Positions 1-6,809 of a stretch of DNA of 29,867 bases are shown one piece after another; the first letter of the stretch is position 1; each line of letters starts with the position of its first letter. A program made the translations under genes and the position numbers. The notes beneath the pieces were generated by a model, which had not been told where the DNA came from, did not search any database, and saw nothing but the letters and a program-made list of their open reading frames with translations. The stretch comes from a virus: IMG/VR virus record IMGVR_UViG_3300045931_000522, positions 1 to 29,867 of that record, one strand, 5' to 3'.

Positions 1-211
1 CGTGAGTAATCTCTGGATGGGCCTGACGATACGCACGATTATAGGCCAGAATCGCTGCCTTATGGCGTTGCTTAAAGCGTTTGCGCGTTTCCTTGATCTG
101 TGCGGCATTCTTTTGACGCGAGGCAGCATCACGGGCATGGCAGAGTTCAGGATGTGCTTGACGAAAGGCTTTTTGCTGCGCACGTCGAGCCGCAGGGTCT
201 TTGTATGGCAT
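1..211 (-). CDS. HNH homing endonuclease, N-terminal part (runs off window)
   Basis: Leftward gene starting at an ATG (209-211), with GGAGGA seven bases upstream; the frame stays open to the window edge, so only about 70 residues are visible. It begins MPYKDP and is rich in Arg/Lys with repeated 'QAHPE' blocks, matching the start of the complete HNH protein at 18694-19254. The catalytic HNH core is outside the window, so the family call rests on that N-terminal likeness and on a shared 52-base structured leader. Such free-standing HNH enzymes nick or cut a site in a related phage and spread by repair. The neighbouring rightward tail-fibre gene starts 132 bases away and has an unusually AT-rich 5' end. 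Confidence 0.75.
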   Translation of the reverse strand, partial: MPYKDPAARRAQQKAFRQAHPELCHARDAASRQKNAAQIKETRKRFKQRHKAAILAYNRAYRQAHPEITH

Positions 212-244
212 GGGTCCATCCTCCGTCGATGGGTCCGGTTGTGT

Positions 245-296
245 GTGAGGCAACGCGCCGGAAACGCGCTTATCGGGTTGCAATCCCTAGCCTCAC
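245..296 (-). promoter_or_regulatory. Structured 5' leader of the HNH gene (copy 1)
   Basis: Seen on the minus strand just upstream of the HNH start. An outer 7-bp stem pairs 245-251 (GTGAGGC) with 290-296 (GCCTCAC). Inside are a hairpin (253-257 with 265-269, including one G-U) and a small GGG/CCC hairpin (275-277 with 285-287). A second copy at 19291-19341 before another HNH gene has outer arms GTGTGGC/GCCACAC. That is a compensatory change in both arms, which supports a folded RNA. Function unknown; it could stabilise the mRNA or regulate translation. Confidence 0.7.
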
Positions 297-303
297 GGCT
301 GCA

Positions 304-320
304 AGTATACTCTAAGTATA
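304..320 (-). promoter_or_regulatory. Candidate -10 boxes for the leftward HNH gene
   Basis: Two TATACT hexamers read on the minus strand (315-320, preceded by GG, and 304-309), within a direct repeat of AAGTATAC. They lie just upstream of the structured leader, as in the other HNH cassettes here. No good -35 is visible. The TATAC sequences could also serve the rightward tail-fibre gene. Confidence 0.4.
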
Positions 321-342
321 CCCTATGACTGGATAAACTACC

Positions 343-1407
343 ATGGCTCTTCCAAAATTCTATAAAGTTTGCCAAGATCAAAACGGAAATATAGTACCAC
401 AAGTACTATGTAGCGTCTTTAACCATGGCACAGCCGTGCTGGCGTCTCTCTACAACGATGACGCGGGGACCGTGCCCCTCAGCAATCCCATGACCAGCGA
501 TGCGCAGTACGGCTCGTTCAAGTTCTACGTGAATCCCGGCCATTATGATCTCACGTTCACCAAGCCGGGTTACACCTTTGAGCCGATCGACGATATGCAG
601 GTGCCGGCCGATACCGTGACGCTGGGCACCATGGCGACGCAGAACGCCAATGCGGTGGCGATTACGGGGGGCACGATTGCGCTGCTGGCGGCGGCTGGTG
701 GGGCCGTTCGGGTGGACGATGCGGGGGCCAGTGCGCAGGTGGCATTGCGCAGTCTCGTCACTGTCGGCGCGAGTAAATATAACGTGTTGGCTGACGGGAC
801 GGCGCAAAACACCTTTATTGGCAACGTCGGCCTGGGCACTTTCACCCCGAGCTACCCGCTCGATGTGACCGGCCAGGCGCGCATCACGGGGACGCTGGGG
901 ATTGGGACGGCGCCGAGTGCCAGTTATCACCTCTACATGGTGCGCAATAAAGCCAGCGTGCATGGCCTCGTCTTTCAGCCGACTGGCAGCGATGCGGGGA
1001 CGAATGAGGTCATGTTCCTCAACGTTGCTGGGACGATTGTTGGCAGCATTCAGAGCACCGCCGCCGCGACAAGCTTCAACACCTCATCCGATGCCCGCCT
1101 CAAACACGCCATCGCCCCGCTCAGCGGCTCGCTCGCCGTGCTCGCCGCGCTGCGTCCCGTGGCGTTCAGATGGAACGCGGATGACAGCGTGGGGCATGGC
1201 TTCCTCGCGCATGAATTACAGGCGACGATTCCCGAGGCTGTCAGTGGCCTGCCAGACGAGGTCAACCCCGATGGCTCGGTGAAACCACAACAGGTGGATC
1301 ACTCGCGCTTAGTGCCGTGGCTCACGGCGGTCTGTCAGGAGCTGGCGCAGCAGGTGCAGGTGCTGACGCAGCGGGTGAGTACGTTGGAAGAACAACTCGG
1401 TCTCTAG
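343..1407 (+). CDS. Tail fibre/spike with C-terminal S74 intramolecular chaperone
   Basis: A 354-residue structural protein, probably the host-recognition fibre. Residues 1-90 form an N-terminal beta domain ('NPGHYDLTFTKPGYTFEP') of the kind that attaches fibres to the tail. Residues 90-240 are Ala/Gly/Thr-rich repeat-like shaft. Residues about 245-354 match the peptidase S74 chaperone: the SSDARLK motif gives the expected Ser249 and Lys254 for self-cleavage, followed by the usual 'GFLAHELQ' segment and a coiled-coil tail. Known S74 domains trimerise, help the fibre fold, then cut themselves off before the serine. The Shine-Dalgarno is weak. The first about 90 bases are markedly AT-rich compared with the rest, suggesting recent replacement of the 5' end next to the HNH gene. 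Confidence 0.85.
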   Translation: MALPKFYKVCQDQNGNIVPQVLCSVFNHGTAVLASLYNDDAGTVPLSNPMTSDAQYGSFKFYVNPGHYDLTFTKPGYTFEPIDDMQVPADTVTLGTMATQNANAVAITGGTIALLAAAGGAVRVDDAGASAQVALRSLVTVGASKYNVLADGTAQNTFIGNVGLGTFTPSYPLDVTGQARITGTLGIGTAPSASYHLYMVRNKASVHGLVFQPTGSDAGTNEVMFLNVAGTIVGSIQSTAAATSFNTSSDARLKHAIAPLSGSLAVLAALRPVAFRWNADDSVGHGFLAHELQATIPEAVSGLPDEVNPDGSVKPQQVDHSRLVPWLTAVCQELAQQVQVLTQRVSTLEEQLGL

Positions 1408-1418
1408 GAGGCACGACC

Positions 1419-1706
1419 ATGCCGCTCTCCACGTTGGAACATGATACCTTGAGCAAGAGCTTTGCGATCTCCAAGCAACTGCTGGCCGACATCCAACCGA
1501 AGCTCGCCAGCCTGAACGAGATCTACAACGCCGCGGGCACCGGCGTCGGCTCGACCTTGACCCAGGCGGAACTCGATGAACTGCCCGAACTGAGCGGGTT
1601 GCAGAAGACCACGGTGGATGATGCCCTGTTTGCCATGAGTGGGATACTGACAAGCCTGACCAATGCGCAGGCGGCGCTGAACCAGATGGCAGCCCGCTTC
1701 CTCTAG
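1419..1706 (+). CDS. Small phage protein of unknown function
   Basis: A 95-residue protein. The start at 1419 is chosen because TAGGAGG lies just upstream, after the tail-fibre stop; a longer in-frame reading would overlap the fibre gene. It is largely helical and acidic-to-neutral, with no membrane segment or cysteines. It sits between the tail fibre and a membrane protein and is probably co-transcribed with both. I do not recognise a family. It may be a tail accessory protein or a lysis-cassette partner, but nothing in the sequence decides this. Confidence 0.7.
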   Translation: MPLSTLEHDTLSKSFAISKQLLADIQPKLASLNEIYNAAGTGVGSTLTQAELDELPELSGLQKTTVDDALFAMSGILTSLTNAQAALNQMAARFL

Positions 1707-1723
1707 CACGAAAGGCGGGCACC

Positions 1724-1963
1724 ATGGCCCTCCCCGGCCCCGAGTCCGCCCGCGGCTGGCTTGGCGTGCTCTACCCCCTGATGGAGCGCGGGGGCGGCGT
1801 GCTGGCGCTGGCTTTCTTACTGATCGGTGGAAGCATCGTGTGGTTTTTGATTGGGGCGCTTGAAAGGTCTGTGGTCAGAAATCATCAGTTGGTCGAGCGT
1901 TTGCAGGGCTGCATGAAAGAACAGGTGGAACTGGTGCTCCGATTGCGGGAGCACCAGCAGTAA
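1724..1963 (+). CDS. Small one-helix membrane protein, possible holin
   Basis: A 79-residue protein with one clear hydrophobic segment at about residues 25-46 ('VLALAFLLIGGSIVWFLIGA'), followed by a charged helix with heptad-like leucines. Its position after the tail fibre, its small size and the one-helix plus amphipathic tail are compatible with a holin or spanin-like lysis protein. No endolysin is visible next to it, so the lysis role is only a guess. The start follows the previous gene by 17 bases. The last codons also encode a perfect 10-bp hairpin. Confidence 0.6.
   Translation: MALPGPESARGWLGVLYPLMERGGGVLALAFLLIGGSIVWFLIGALERSVVRNHQLVERLQGCMKEQVELVLRLREHQQ
1931..1957. terminator. Hairpin between convergent genes, possible terminator
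   Basis: A perfect 10-bp stem (1931-1940 with 1948-1957, arms CTGGTGCTCC and GGAGCACCAG) with a 7-base loop. It overlaps the end of the membrane-protein gene, next to the end of the convergent regulator gene. There is no U-run on either side, so it is not a classical intrinsic terminator. Its place between converging genes is the main argument. Confidence 0.4.
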
Positions 1964-1965
1964 GC

Positions 1966-2244
1966 CTACAGTTGCCCCGCAAAAACTTCCATTGCTTGCT
2001 CTAAGCGGCGAAGATAGGCGAGGTTACGCTTGCTCGCCTTGTCCGACAAACGGTAGCGGTGCCCAGGGAACACCTCGACTTGATCGCAAATGCCCATGCC
2101 AACGAGCCGATGGGTGTGGAGACTGGCATTGCGTAGCGACATACCTAGTGCAGCAGAAATCTCTTTGTTCGTCTGCCATGTGTTCAACGTTTTCAGGTGA
2201 TGATAGACCCTGACTTGATTGATGCTGACTTCTAGTTGCTCCAT
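1966..2244 (-). CDS. Winged-helix DNA-binding regulator
   Basis: A 92-residue protein with a winged-helix fold signature. A helix-turn-helix spans roughly residues 15-50 ('TNKEISAALGMSLRNASLHT'), then a wing with 'VFPGHRYRLS'. The start at 2244 has GGAGG immediately upstream. It is probably a transcription factor acting on the short region between it and the small rightward reading frame at 2359, where an inverted repeat (TGTGCTA/TAGCACA) lies. It converges with the tail-fibre genes. No ligand-binding domain is present. The exact target is inferred. Confidence 0.7.
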   Translation of the reverse strand: MEQLEVSINQVRVYHHLKTLNTWQTNKEISAALGMSLRNASLHTHRLVGMGICDQVEVFPGHRYRLSDKASKRNLAYLRRLEQAMEVFAGQL

Positions 2245-2258
2245 TGTTCCTCCATGTA

Positions 2259-2290
2259 TGTGCTAACCAAAGATAACCAATGCTAGCACA
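2259..2290. promoter_or_regulatory. Candidate operator upstream of the winged-helix gene
   Basis: Inverted repeat TGTGCTA (2259-2265) and TAGCACA (2284-2290), overlapping the palindrome TGCTAGCA and two direct copies of TAACCAA. This AT-rich spacer is the only upstream region of the winged-helix gene, so autoregulation is plausible but unproven. Confidence 0.45.
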
Positions 2291-2309
2291 TGCTAAGAGG
2301 ATATGTCAA

Positions 2310-2636
2310 TCATGTCAAGTGTTTTGTGCACGGCGAGCGCACGCCATAAGGAGCGCCGATGCCTCCCTCTCGCACAGAAATCCTGTTTACGCTCGCGCTG
2401 ATCTTGCTGCTGGCCGTGGCCCTGACCATCGTCCTGCGGCCCACACGACAGACCACGACGGTCTTGTACGCGTCGCCTACGGGCGCAGGGTCCTCCTGCG
2501 CCGTGCGTATCGCCACAATAAGCGGGGATGGCTGGCGTGTGTCATACTGCGCCCCGCTGAAATTCTTATACCAGCAATCCGTGCAGATGTCGTCCGTGCC
2601 GTGGGCCGTGAGCCCGCAAATGGTGCAGTCAATCAT
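2310..2636 (-). CDS. Small zinc-ribbon protein with a chimeric C-terminus
   Basis: Starts at ATG 2634-2636, overlapping the stop of the upstream beta-helix gene as ATGA, so translation is probably coupled. The first about 45 residues carry CTIC and CTDCW, giving a CxxC/CxxC zinc-binding pattern like the small protein at 11020-11280. The rest of the 108-residue frame reads antisense through an inverted fragment of the beta-helix gene (2359-2505) and looks like read-through rather than native sequence. Function unknown; such tiny zinc ribbons are common in phage early operons. Confidence 0.55.
   Translation of the reverse strand: MIDCTICGLTAHGTDDICTDCWYKNFSGAQYDTRQPSPLIVAIRTAQEDPAPVGDAYKTVVVCRVGRRTMVRATASSKISASVNRISVREGGIGAPYGVRSPCTKHLT
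2359..2505 (+). pseudogene. Inverted N-terminal fragment of the beta-helix gene
   Basis: On the plus strand, a start with AAGGAG upstream opens a frame whose first about 48 residues match the N-terminus of the leftward beta-helix protein at 2633-4075. Both have a hydrophobic anchor, then LRPT, then a 'LYASPTG' block and a cysteine. After about 2505 the frame (open to 2805) only reads antisense through the zinc-ribbon gene and the 3' end of the beta-helix gene. The fragment is diverged at codon level, so the duplication is not recent. It could still express a short membrane peptide. Confidence 0.6.
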
Positions 2637-4075
2637 CGCGTGCCCTCCTGTGGCTGGCAGGTCAGCGTCACGGCTCCAGGCACACTGGGTACCGTACCAG
2701 TACACGTCATCGCCCCTGGCTGTGGCGGCTGCGGCGGGACAGGCTGGCGGTCACTGCGGCAGTGGTCTGGGATCACCCCCAGCAGGCTTTCGACAACGCC
2801 AGTGACACTGACCTCTGGCGCCCCGCTGGCGATCCGTGCCTGACGGATTCTGTGTTCCATTGGCCATGGCCAATTCGGCTTATTCGTCAGCACGCCCGCT
2901 TCTACCTGGTAACACAGCCCCGGGAGGGCGGTATACACATTGGCCCCGCCCATCGCCTCGGCCAGCGAGCGTCCCTCCCTGAACCCTGGCATCGTCCACC
3001 CTGAGCCCTCCTGGTTGACGCTCGGCGTGCTTGAGACGCCCACGCAGCGCTCGCACACGTTGTCTTGCTCCGGCGTGAGCGAGCCGCTACTGCTGCGAAA
3101 CAGAAACGGCTTGACGGTCGTATGGTCACTGCCGACCAGGGCGACGACATCGCGGAACGTCATCTGTGAACCACAGTCTGCCGTCGCGAGTTGCCCCAGA
3201 CGCGCGCCCGCGCCGTTTGACAGATAGAACAGGCTCCCGAGGAGCGTGAGATTGGCGCGCATGTCCGTCTCCTGGCAGCCGTAGAACATGCGAAAGATGC
3301 CCTCGGCATCGCCCACCGTGCCCGTTTCGCGCCATGTCCCGATGACGTTTTCCCAGATCTGCCCCCGCGAGCGATAGCCACCCTGATACACGTTGTTCGG
3401 CTTACTCACGCCCTCCGGGTGGTCGTTCCATTCCCCCCAGCAGCGGCGGCAGCCACTCCCCTGCATGTCCTGGTTCGGCGCTTGCGACTGGCTGAACTCG
3501 AACAGCTTGCGCATGTTCGTGCCCCAGGCGGCACAGTCGATGCACACCTGGTCGATGCCCGGGCCACTCATACTGATGCCCAGGCTGTCGGCCTCGCCAC
3601 TGGTGCCCTCGTAGGCGATCACCCGCACGAAGCGCACATGGTTGGCGCGGGAGCGGAAGATCGCTTCTGTGCCATTGGTGCCGTTTACGCCCTCCACGCG
3701 CCACCAGTCGTTGCCGGTTTGCAGGAACACGGCGAAGCCCGTATGCTCCGCGTCTATAGTTACCTGGCCGTCGTTGAGCGCTTTGACCGTGATGGGCTTG
3801 TCGGCGGTGCCAGCCAGGGTATCTGGCGGGTCTATGGCTCCCCCTTGCGAGCGCTTATACGTGCCATCGCGCAAGAGGAGCGTCGCCCCTGGCTGCATGC
3901 GCGGCCAGGCGTCCGCCACCCGGCAGGGCGCGGTCTCGCTGCACGCGGTACCTGTGCCCGTGGGCGAGGCATACAAGACCAGGGGCGCGGTGCGGGGCGT
4001 GGGCCGCAGGAGCAGCGTGGCGAGCACGACGAGGACGAGCAGGGCGAGCAGGGCAGTGTGGGTGCGGGTTAGCAT
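2633..4075 (-). CDS. Membrane-anchored or secreted beta-helix protein
   Basis: A 480-residue protein. Residues about 7-24 are a hydrophobic signal or anchor. The next part, 'LYASPTGTG...', followed by 'LLLRDGTYK' and 'KPITVKAL', is the typical opening of right-handed parallel beta-helix proteins (pectate-lyase-like fold). Many cysteines (for example CIDC, CRRC, CERC) suggest disulphides outside the cytoplasm. The C-terminus is Pro/Gln-rich, then ends with a short Cys-containing tail. The start at 4075 overlaps the methyltransferase stop and has GGAG upstream. Such folds bind or cleave polysaccharides, but no catalytic triad can be assigned. Its place in an early leftward operon, rather than in the tail module, suggests a host-surface or auxiliary role. 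Confidence 0.75.
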   Translation of the reverse strand: MLTRTHTALLALLVLVVLATLLLRPTPRTAPLVLYASPTGTGTACSETAPCRVADAWPRMQPGATLLLRDGTYKRSQGGAIDPPDTLAGTADKPITVKALNDGQVTIDAEHTGFAVFLQTGNDWWRVEGVNGTNGTEAIFRSRANHVRFVRVIAYEGTSGEADSLGISMSGPGIDQVCIDCAAWGTNMRKLFEFSQSQAPNQDMQGSGCRRCWGEWNDHPEGVSKPNNVYQGGYRSRGQIWENVIGTWRETGTVGDAEGIFRMFYGCQETDMRANLTLLGSLFYLSNGAGARLGQLATADCGSQMTFRDVVALVGSDHTTVKPFLFRSSSGSLTPEQDNVCERCVGVSSTPSVNQEGSGWTMPGFREGRSLAEAMGGANVYTALPGLCYQVEAGVLTNKPNWPWPMEHRIRQARIASGAPEVSVTGVVESLLGVIPDHCRSDRQPVPPQPPQPGAMTCTGTVPSVPGAVTLTCQPQEGTR

Positions 4076-4665
4076 AGGGGCATCTCCAGGTGCGAGCGCA
4101 GTTGGTATCCAAGCCAGGCCGTATACGCCGGCGGAATAGACTGCCGTGCTTCCGTCTTATTCATCCACTGACAGCCCATCGCGTCGGCATAGGCCCGTTC
4201 GCCTTTGTGCATGAAGGGGAGCAACCCCCGGTGCTGACAGGGTGGCAACAGGGCAAAGAGGGGCAGCGACAGCATAAACCAGCGGTGGCGCTGCACCCGC
4301 AGCCCGAACTGCGAACCACAGAGTTGCACGTCGCAGCGCATCGGTGCTCCTGGCACATTCTCAATGACCCAGGGGACGCCGGTGTCATCAAGGAGCGCCC
4401 TGGTGGCAGGGAGCAGGTCCGGGTGTGTCTGCGGGGTGCCACGCCAGCGCGTGACGTTCGCATAGCGCTGGCAGGGGGGGCTGGCGTGGATACAATCGTA
4501 CTTCCTCCCATGCTGTGCCAGGTAGGCCAGGGCATCAGCCTGGACGAATGCATGCCCGGGATAGCGCGGTTGGGGCAGATGGTCGATGCCGGTCACGACG
4601 AACCCTGCCTGCATGTAGCCTGCGGCTGCCCCACCTGCCCCTGCAAAAAGATCAAGCAACTGCAT
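4069..4665 (-). CDS. Small DNA cytosine-C5 methyltransferase
   Basis: A 198-residue protein with the ordered motifs of C5-cytosine methyltransferases. Motif I is DLFAGAGG near the N-terminus, motif IV is SPPC (catalytic cysteine), motif VI is ENVPGA, motif VIII is QRHRWF, and a motif X-like segment near the end reads 'IPPAYTAWLGYQL'. It is much shorter than usual bacterial enzymes (300-400 residues), with a reduced target-recognition region, as in other compact phage enzymes. It probably methylates phage DNA to resist restriction. AAGGAG lies six bases before the start. No partner restriction enzyme is adjacent. Confidence 0.9.
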   Translation of the reverse strand: MQLLDLFAGAGGAAAGYMQAGFVVTGIDHLPQPRYPGHAFVQADALAYLAQHGRKYDCIHASPPCQRYANVTRWRGTPQTHPDLLPATRALLDDTGVPWVIENVPGAPMRCDVQLCGSQFGLRVQRHRWFMLSLPLFALLPPCQHRGLLPFMHKGERAYADAMGCQWMNKTEARQSIPPAYTAWLGYQLRSHLEMPLC

Positions 4666-4765
4666 GGGGTCTCCTTATGCACGCGGTTCTCCTCTCGCTC
4701 CTCGTGCCTCGGTATGCTACCATACCCCCCGCTGCGCCTCGTCGGCGTGGCAGCCAGTGCATCGA

Positions 4766-4796
4766 CCCGCCTGGTGTCCGGCATGCGCCAGGCGGG
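4766..4796. other. Intercistronic GC-rich hairpin in the leftward operon
   Basis: A perfect 9-bp stem: CCCGCCTGG (4766-4774) with CCAGGCGGG (4788-4796), 13-base loop. It lies in the 138-base gap between the small gene ending at 4804 and the methyltransferase start at 4665. No U-run follows on either strand, so it is more likely an mRNA-stability or partial-termination element than a full terminator. Confidence 0.5.
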
Positions 4797-4803
4797 GGGG
4801 GGC

Positions 4804-5070
4804 TCAGGCTTTCTGCCGATGGCGGGCTGTTTCCTCTATCAGCCACGCACTTACCTCTGTCAAGCAGGCCTCTTCCCACACGGTGTTGGACCTGGTAAAG
4901 AGCGCGTACTTCCGCCAGCGGGCGTACCAGCGGATTTCTGCGAGCACCAGGCCGTCGTGCGTGACCACCTCAAAAATATCAGTCTTGCGTCTTGCAGGGC
5001 GCTGCGTGCGCATAACCTGGCACCAGCGGTCCTTATAGGCAACCTGGCCGGGCGTGGAGGTATCAGGCAT
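4804..5070 (-). CDS. Small phage protein with TPGQ-AY motif
   Basis: An 88-residue protein. The start at 5070 is chosen for GAGGAGG six bases upstream; it overlaps the end of the next upstream gene by 8 bases. It starts MPDTSTPGQVAYKDRW, sharing the T-P-G-Q-x-A-Y-x-x-x-W pattern with the neighbour at 5063-5239. It then has a mixed basic region with 'LAEIRWYARWRKYALFTR'. No known domain recognised. Part of the compact leftward operon; the motif suggests two related partners, but the function is unknown. Confidence 0.65.
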   Translation of the reverse strand: MPDTSTPGQVAYKDRWCQVMRTQRPARRKTDIFEVVTHDGLVLAEIRWYARWRKYALFTRSNTVWEEACLTEVSAWLIEETARHRQKA

Positions 5071-5239
5071 CGGCGTCCTCCTCATGCATCGCCAGCACGG
5101 CCTGCGCGGCAGCCTCCCAGGCCTCGACCTGGAGGGCGGTGATCCCCCCGTAGGGCGTCTGCAACTCGCCATAGCGCGGGGCCAGCACACGCCAAAAGGC
5201 CTCGTAAGCCAGCTGGCCAGGGGTGAGTGGGTTAGGCAT
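5063..5239 (-). CDS. 58-residue protein with TPGQ-AY motif
   Basis: Starts at ATG 5237-5239 with AGGAGG eight bases upstream and ends at 5063 inside the next gene's start region. The protein begins MPNPLTPGQLAYEAFW, paralogous at its N-terminus to the downstream protein at 4804-5070, and ends with an acidic tail (HEEDADA). It is small, helical and without cysteines. The overlaps at both ends and the good ribosome-binding site argue that it is a real gene. Function unknown. Confidence 0.65.
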   Translation of the reverse strand: MPNPLTPGQLAYEAFWRVLAPRYGELQTPYGGITALQVEAWEAAAQAVLAMHEEDADA

Positions 5240-5417
5240 CGTCGGTCCCTCCTATGCCGGCGCTGTGCACCAGCAGATCGATACTTGCATCCAGCGACAG
5301 GAGCACGCACGTCAGGGCCGTCCAGGTGTCGCTGCACGGCTCCTGCGCATCGCGGACGTGGGCCAGGGCATTGCCCACGTCGCAGAGTTGGTGAAAGAGG
5401 CAGAGCGCGGTGCTCAT
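5232..5417 (-). CDS. 61-residue hypothetical protein
   Basis: Starts at ATG 5415-5417 (MSTALCLFHQ) with CTGGAG upstream. It overlaps the end of the SWIM-finger gene by 4 bases (ATGA-type coupling) and the next gene by 8 bases. The sequence is helical with four cysteines, none in an obvious zinc pattern. It belongs to the compact leftward operon 2310-6673. No family recognised. Confidence 0.6.
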   Translation of the reverse strand: MSTALCLFHQLCDVGNALAHVRDAQEPCSDTWTALTCVLLSLDASIDLLVHSAGIGGTDDA

Positions 5418-6673
5418 CGTTGCTCCAGGGCGGCGAGGATATCGGTGTACCGATCCGGGTGCAAGGCGTAGCCGGTCTCCTGTGTGATCCACGCCTCGAC
5501 CGCCTCACGGGTCCGCACCTCGGGGGCCAGGACCTGCACCCTGGTCCAGATGCGCTGGCGCAAGGCCTGACTCGTGGTGGTGGGCTTCGCCGGCATGGGC
5601 TGCGCCGGCTCCTCTGGCATCTCATCCAGATCTTGCGTGAACGCCTCGCTCAACGCCCCGGTCCGCAGCACCGCATCAATCGTGGCGGACTTCTGGGCCA
5701 TCTTCACCGCCTTGTTAATGTCGCCATTATCCTGACTCACCCGACGGGCACCGCGCCCTTCACCCACCATTTCGCCGCTCCGCGTGAGCAGGTGGCAGAC
5801 GTAACAGAGGGTGCCCTCGGGCTTGCCGAGCATCGTCCAGGTGGCGTCATCCTGGGTAAAGGTCGCGTGTAACTGAAAGAGACCGAGGAACTTCTCACTG
5901 CCGGCTTTGCTGAGCGTGGGCCTGGTCTCACGGCCGCCGATCTTGAGTGAATAGTAATCGGTGCCCTCCTGGAGCTGCGTCTGGAGAAAGCGTTTCACGA
6001 CCTGGCGTTGCTCGGCCCAGGCCCGCATCGAGAGTTCGAGCGTGCGGGCATCGAGGGAGGGCAGCAGCACCGGGCCAGGCAGCGGACGCGGGGCCGGCGG
6101 GACCACTGGCGCGTCCAGGACGGCCACAGGGGCGTGCTCGTCATCGGGCTCAGGGATGGACGGGTCTGCGGGCATACGGGTCTCCTTGGGGGTGATGCGG
6201 GCGGCTAACCGTTCGTCCACGGTCACGGGCGGTAAGGGCAACGGCAGCGTCTCGTCATCGACGGGGTGGGCCGCGTCGTAGGCCTCGTCGATGAGCAGGT
6301 CGGCGGCGTCGCCCTCATCCGGGTGGCTGGCGCGGGCCTGTTCAGCCATGGTCCGCGCTAATTTCACGGCCACGGCATGCACACACCAGTGCGTCTGGCC
6401 CTTCTGGCTCTGCGGACACGTACAGTGAAAGCCCGTGATGTCGTAGGGCTTCGTCGAACCGTGCACGGTGGCGGTGCGCTCGTCGTGGAGCTGCACGCGG
6501 GACAAGCGCACCAGCTCCCCAGCCCGCACCAACCGCGCCGGGGCTTTCTCGCCGGCGTGCCAGTAGGGGGCACATTCCAGGCGCGTCATGGCCTGGGCCA
6601 GGGCCACGGTAAAGTGATCGCCGTACAGATCGTCCACGTCCTTGTCTACTCCGTTGGTGACTGGTAAGATCAC
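5414..6673 (-). CDS. SWIM-type zinc finger protein with conserved phage DNA-metabolism-like domain
   Basis: A 419-residue protein, first gene of the leftward operon. It starts at GTG 6671-6673 with AAGGAG seven bases upstream. Residues 84-99 form a SWIM finger (CTC, then WCVH), a motif known to bind nucleic acid or protein. After a Pro-rich linker (about 165-215), residues about 225-370 include 'GTDYYSLKIGGRETRPTLSK', 'VGEGRGARR', 'NKAVKMAQKSATIDAVLR' and 'FTQDLDE'. I recall this pattern from phage and plasmid proteins found near recombination or replication genes, but I cannot name a function with confidence. The first-gene position and the promoter at 6768-6797 suggest early expression. Confidence 0.7.
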   Translation of the reverse strand: MILPVTNGVDKDVDDLYGDHFTVALAQAMTRLECAPYWHAGEKAPARLVRAGELVRLSRVQLHDERTATVHGSTKPYDITGFHCTCPQSQKGQTHWCVHAVAVKLARTMAEQARASHPDEGDAADLLIDEAYDAAHPVDDETLPLPLPPVTVDERLAARITPKETRMPADPSIPEPDDEHAPVAVLDAPVVPPAPRPLPGPVLLPSLDARTLELSMRAWAEQRQVVKRFLQTQLQEGTDYYSLKIGGRETRPTLSKAGSEKFLGLFQLHATFTQDDATWTMLGKPEGTLCYVCHLLTRSGEMVGEGRGARRVSQDNGDINKAVKMAQKSATIDAVLRTGALSEAFTQDLDEMPEEPAQPMPAKPTTTSQALRQRIWTRVQVLAPEVRTREAVEAWITQETGYALHPDRYTDILAALEQR

Positions 6674-6767
6674 GTCTATTCTCCTTGAGGGTCTCTTGAG
6701 GGAATCGGGCAGGCCAGCGAAACCGTGGTGGGGAGCGCTGGCCTGTCGTGTTTGGACATCATCCTTT

Positions 6768-6799
6768 ATTGTACATTATTACAGTTGTATAAAACAACT
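6768..6799 (-). promoter_or_regulatory. Leftward promoter and operator of the 2310-6673 operon
   Basis: On the minus strand: -35 TTGTTT (6792-6797), 18-base spacer, -10 TACAAT (6768-6773), about 95 bases before the GTG start of the SWIM gene. An inverted repeat AGTTGT/ACAACT (6783-6788, 6794-6799) overlaps it. The 10-mer AGTTGTATAA (6783-6792) recurs in inverted orientation at 9991-10000 before the helicase gene, suggesting one repressor for both. Confidence 0.6.
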
Positions 6800-6809
6800 A
6801 TTTATCACC

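Noticed and set aside
245-296. Guide-like omega RNA of IscB-type systems upstream of HNH genes
   Set aside because: The element is only about 52 bases and the associated complete HNH protein (186 residues) lacks a RuvC domain or PLMP-like start, so it does not fit IscB-type systems.
245-296. tRNA-like gene: 7-bp outer stem plus a T-arm-like GGGTTGCAATCCC
   Set aside because: There is no anticodon arm or D arm, the loop does not keep the TTCRA consensus, and the conserved strand is upstream of an HNH gene in antisense.
3419-4139. Plus-strand frames of 165-217 codons opposite the beta-helix gene
   Set aside because: They are shadows of the leftward coding frame, with no ribosome-binding site and biased composition.
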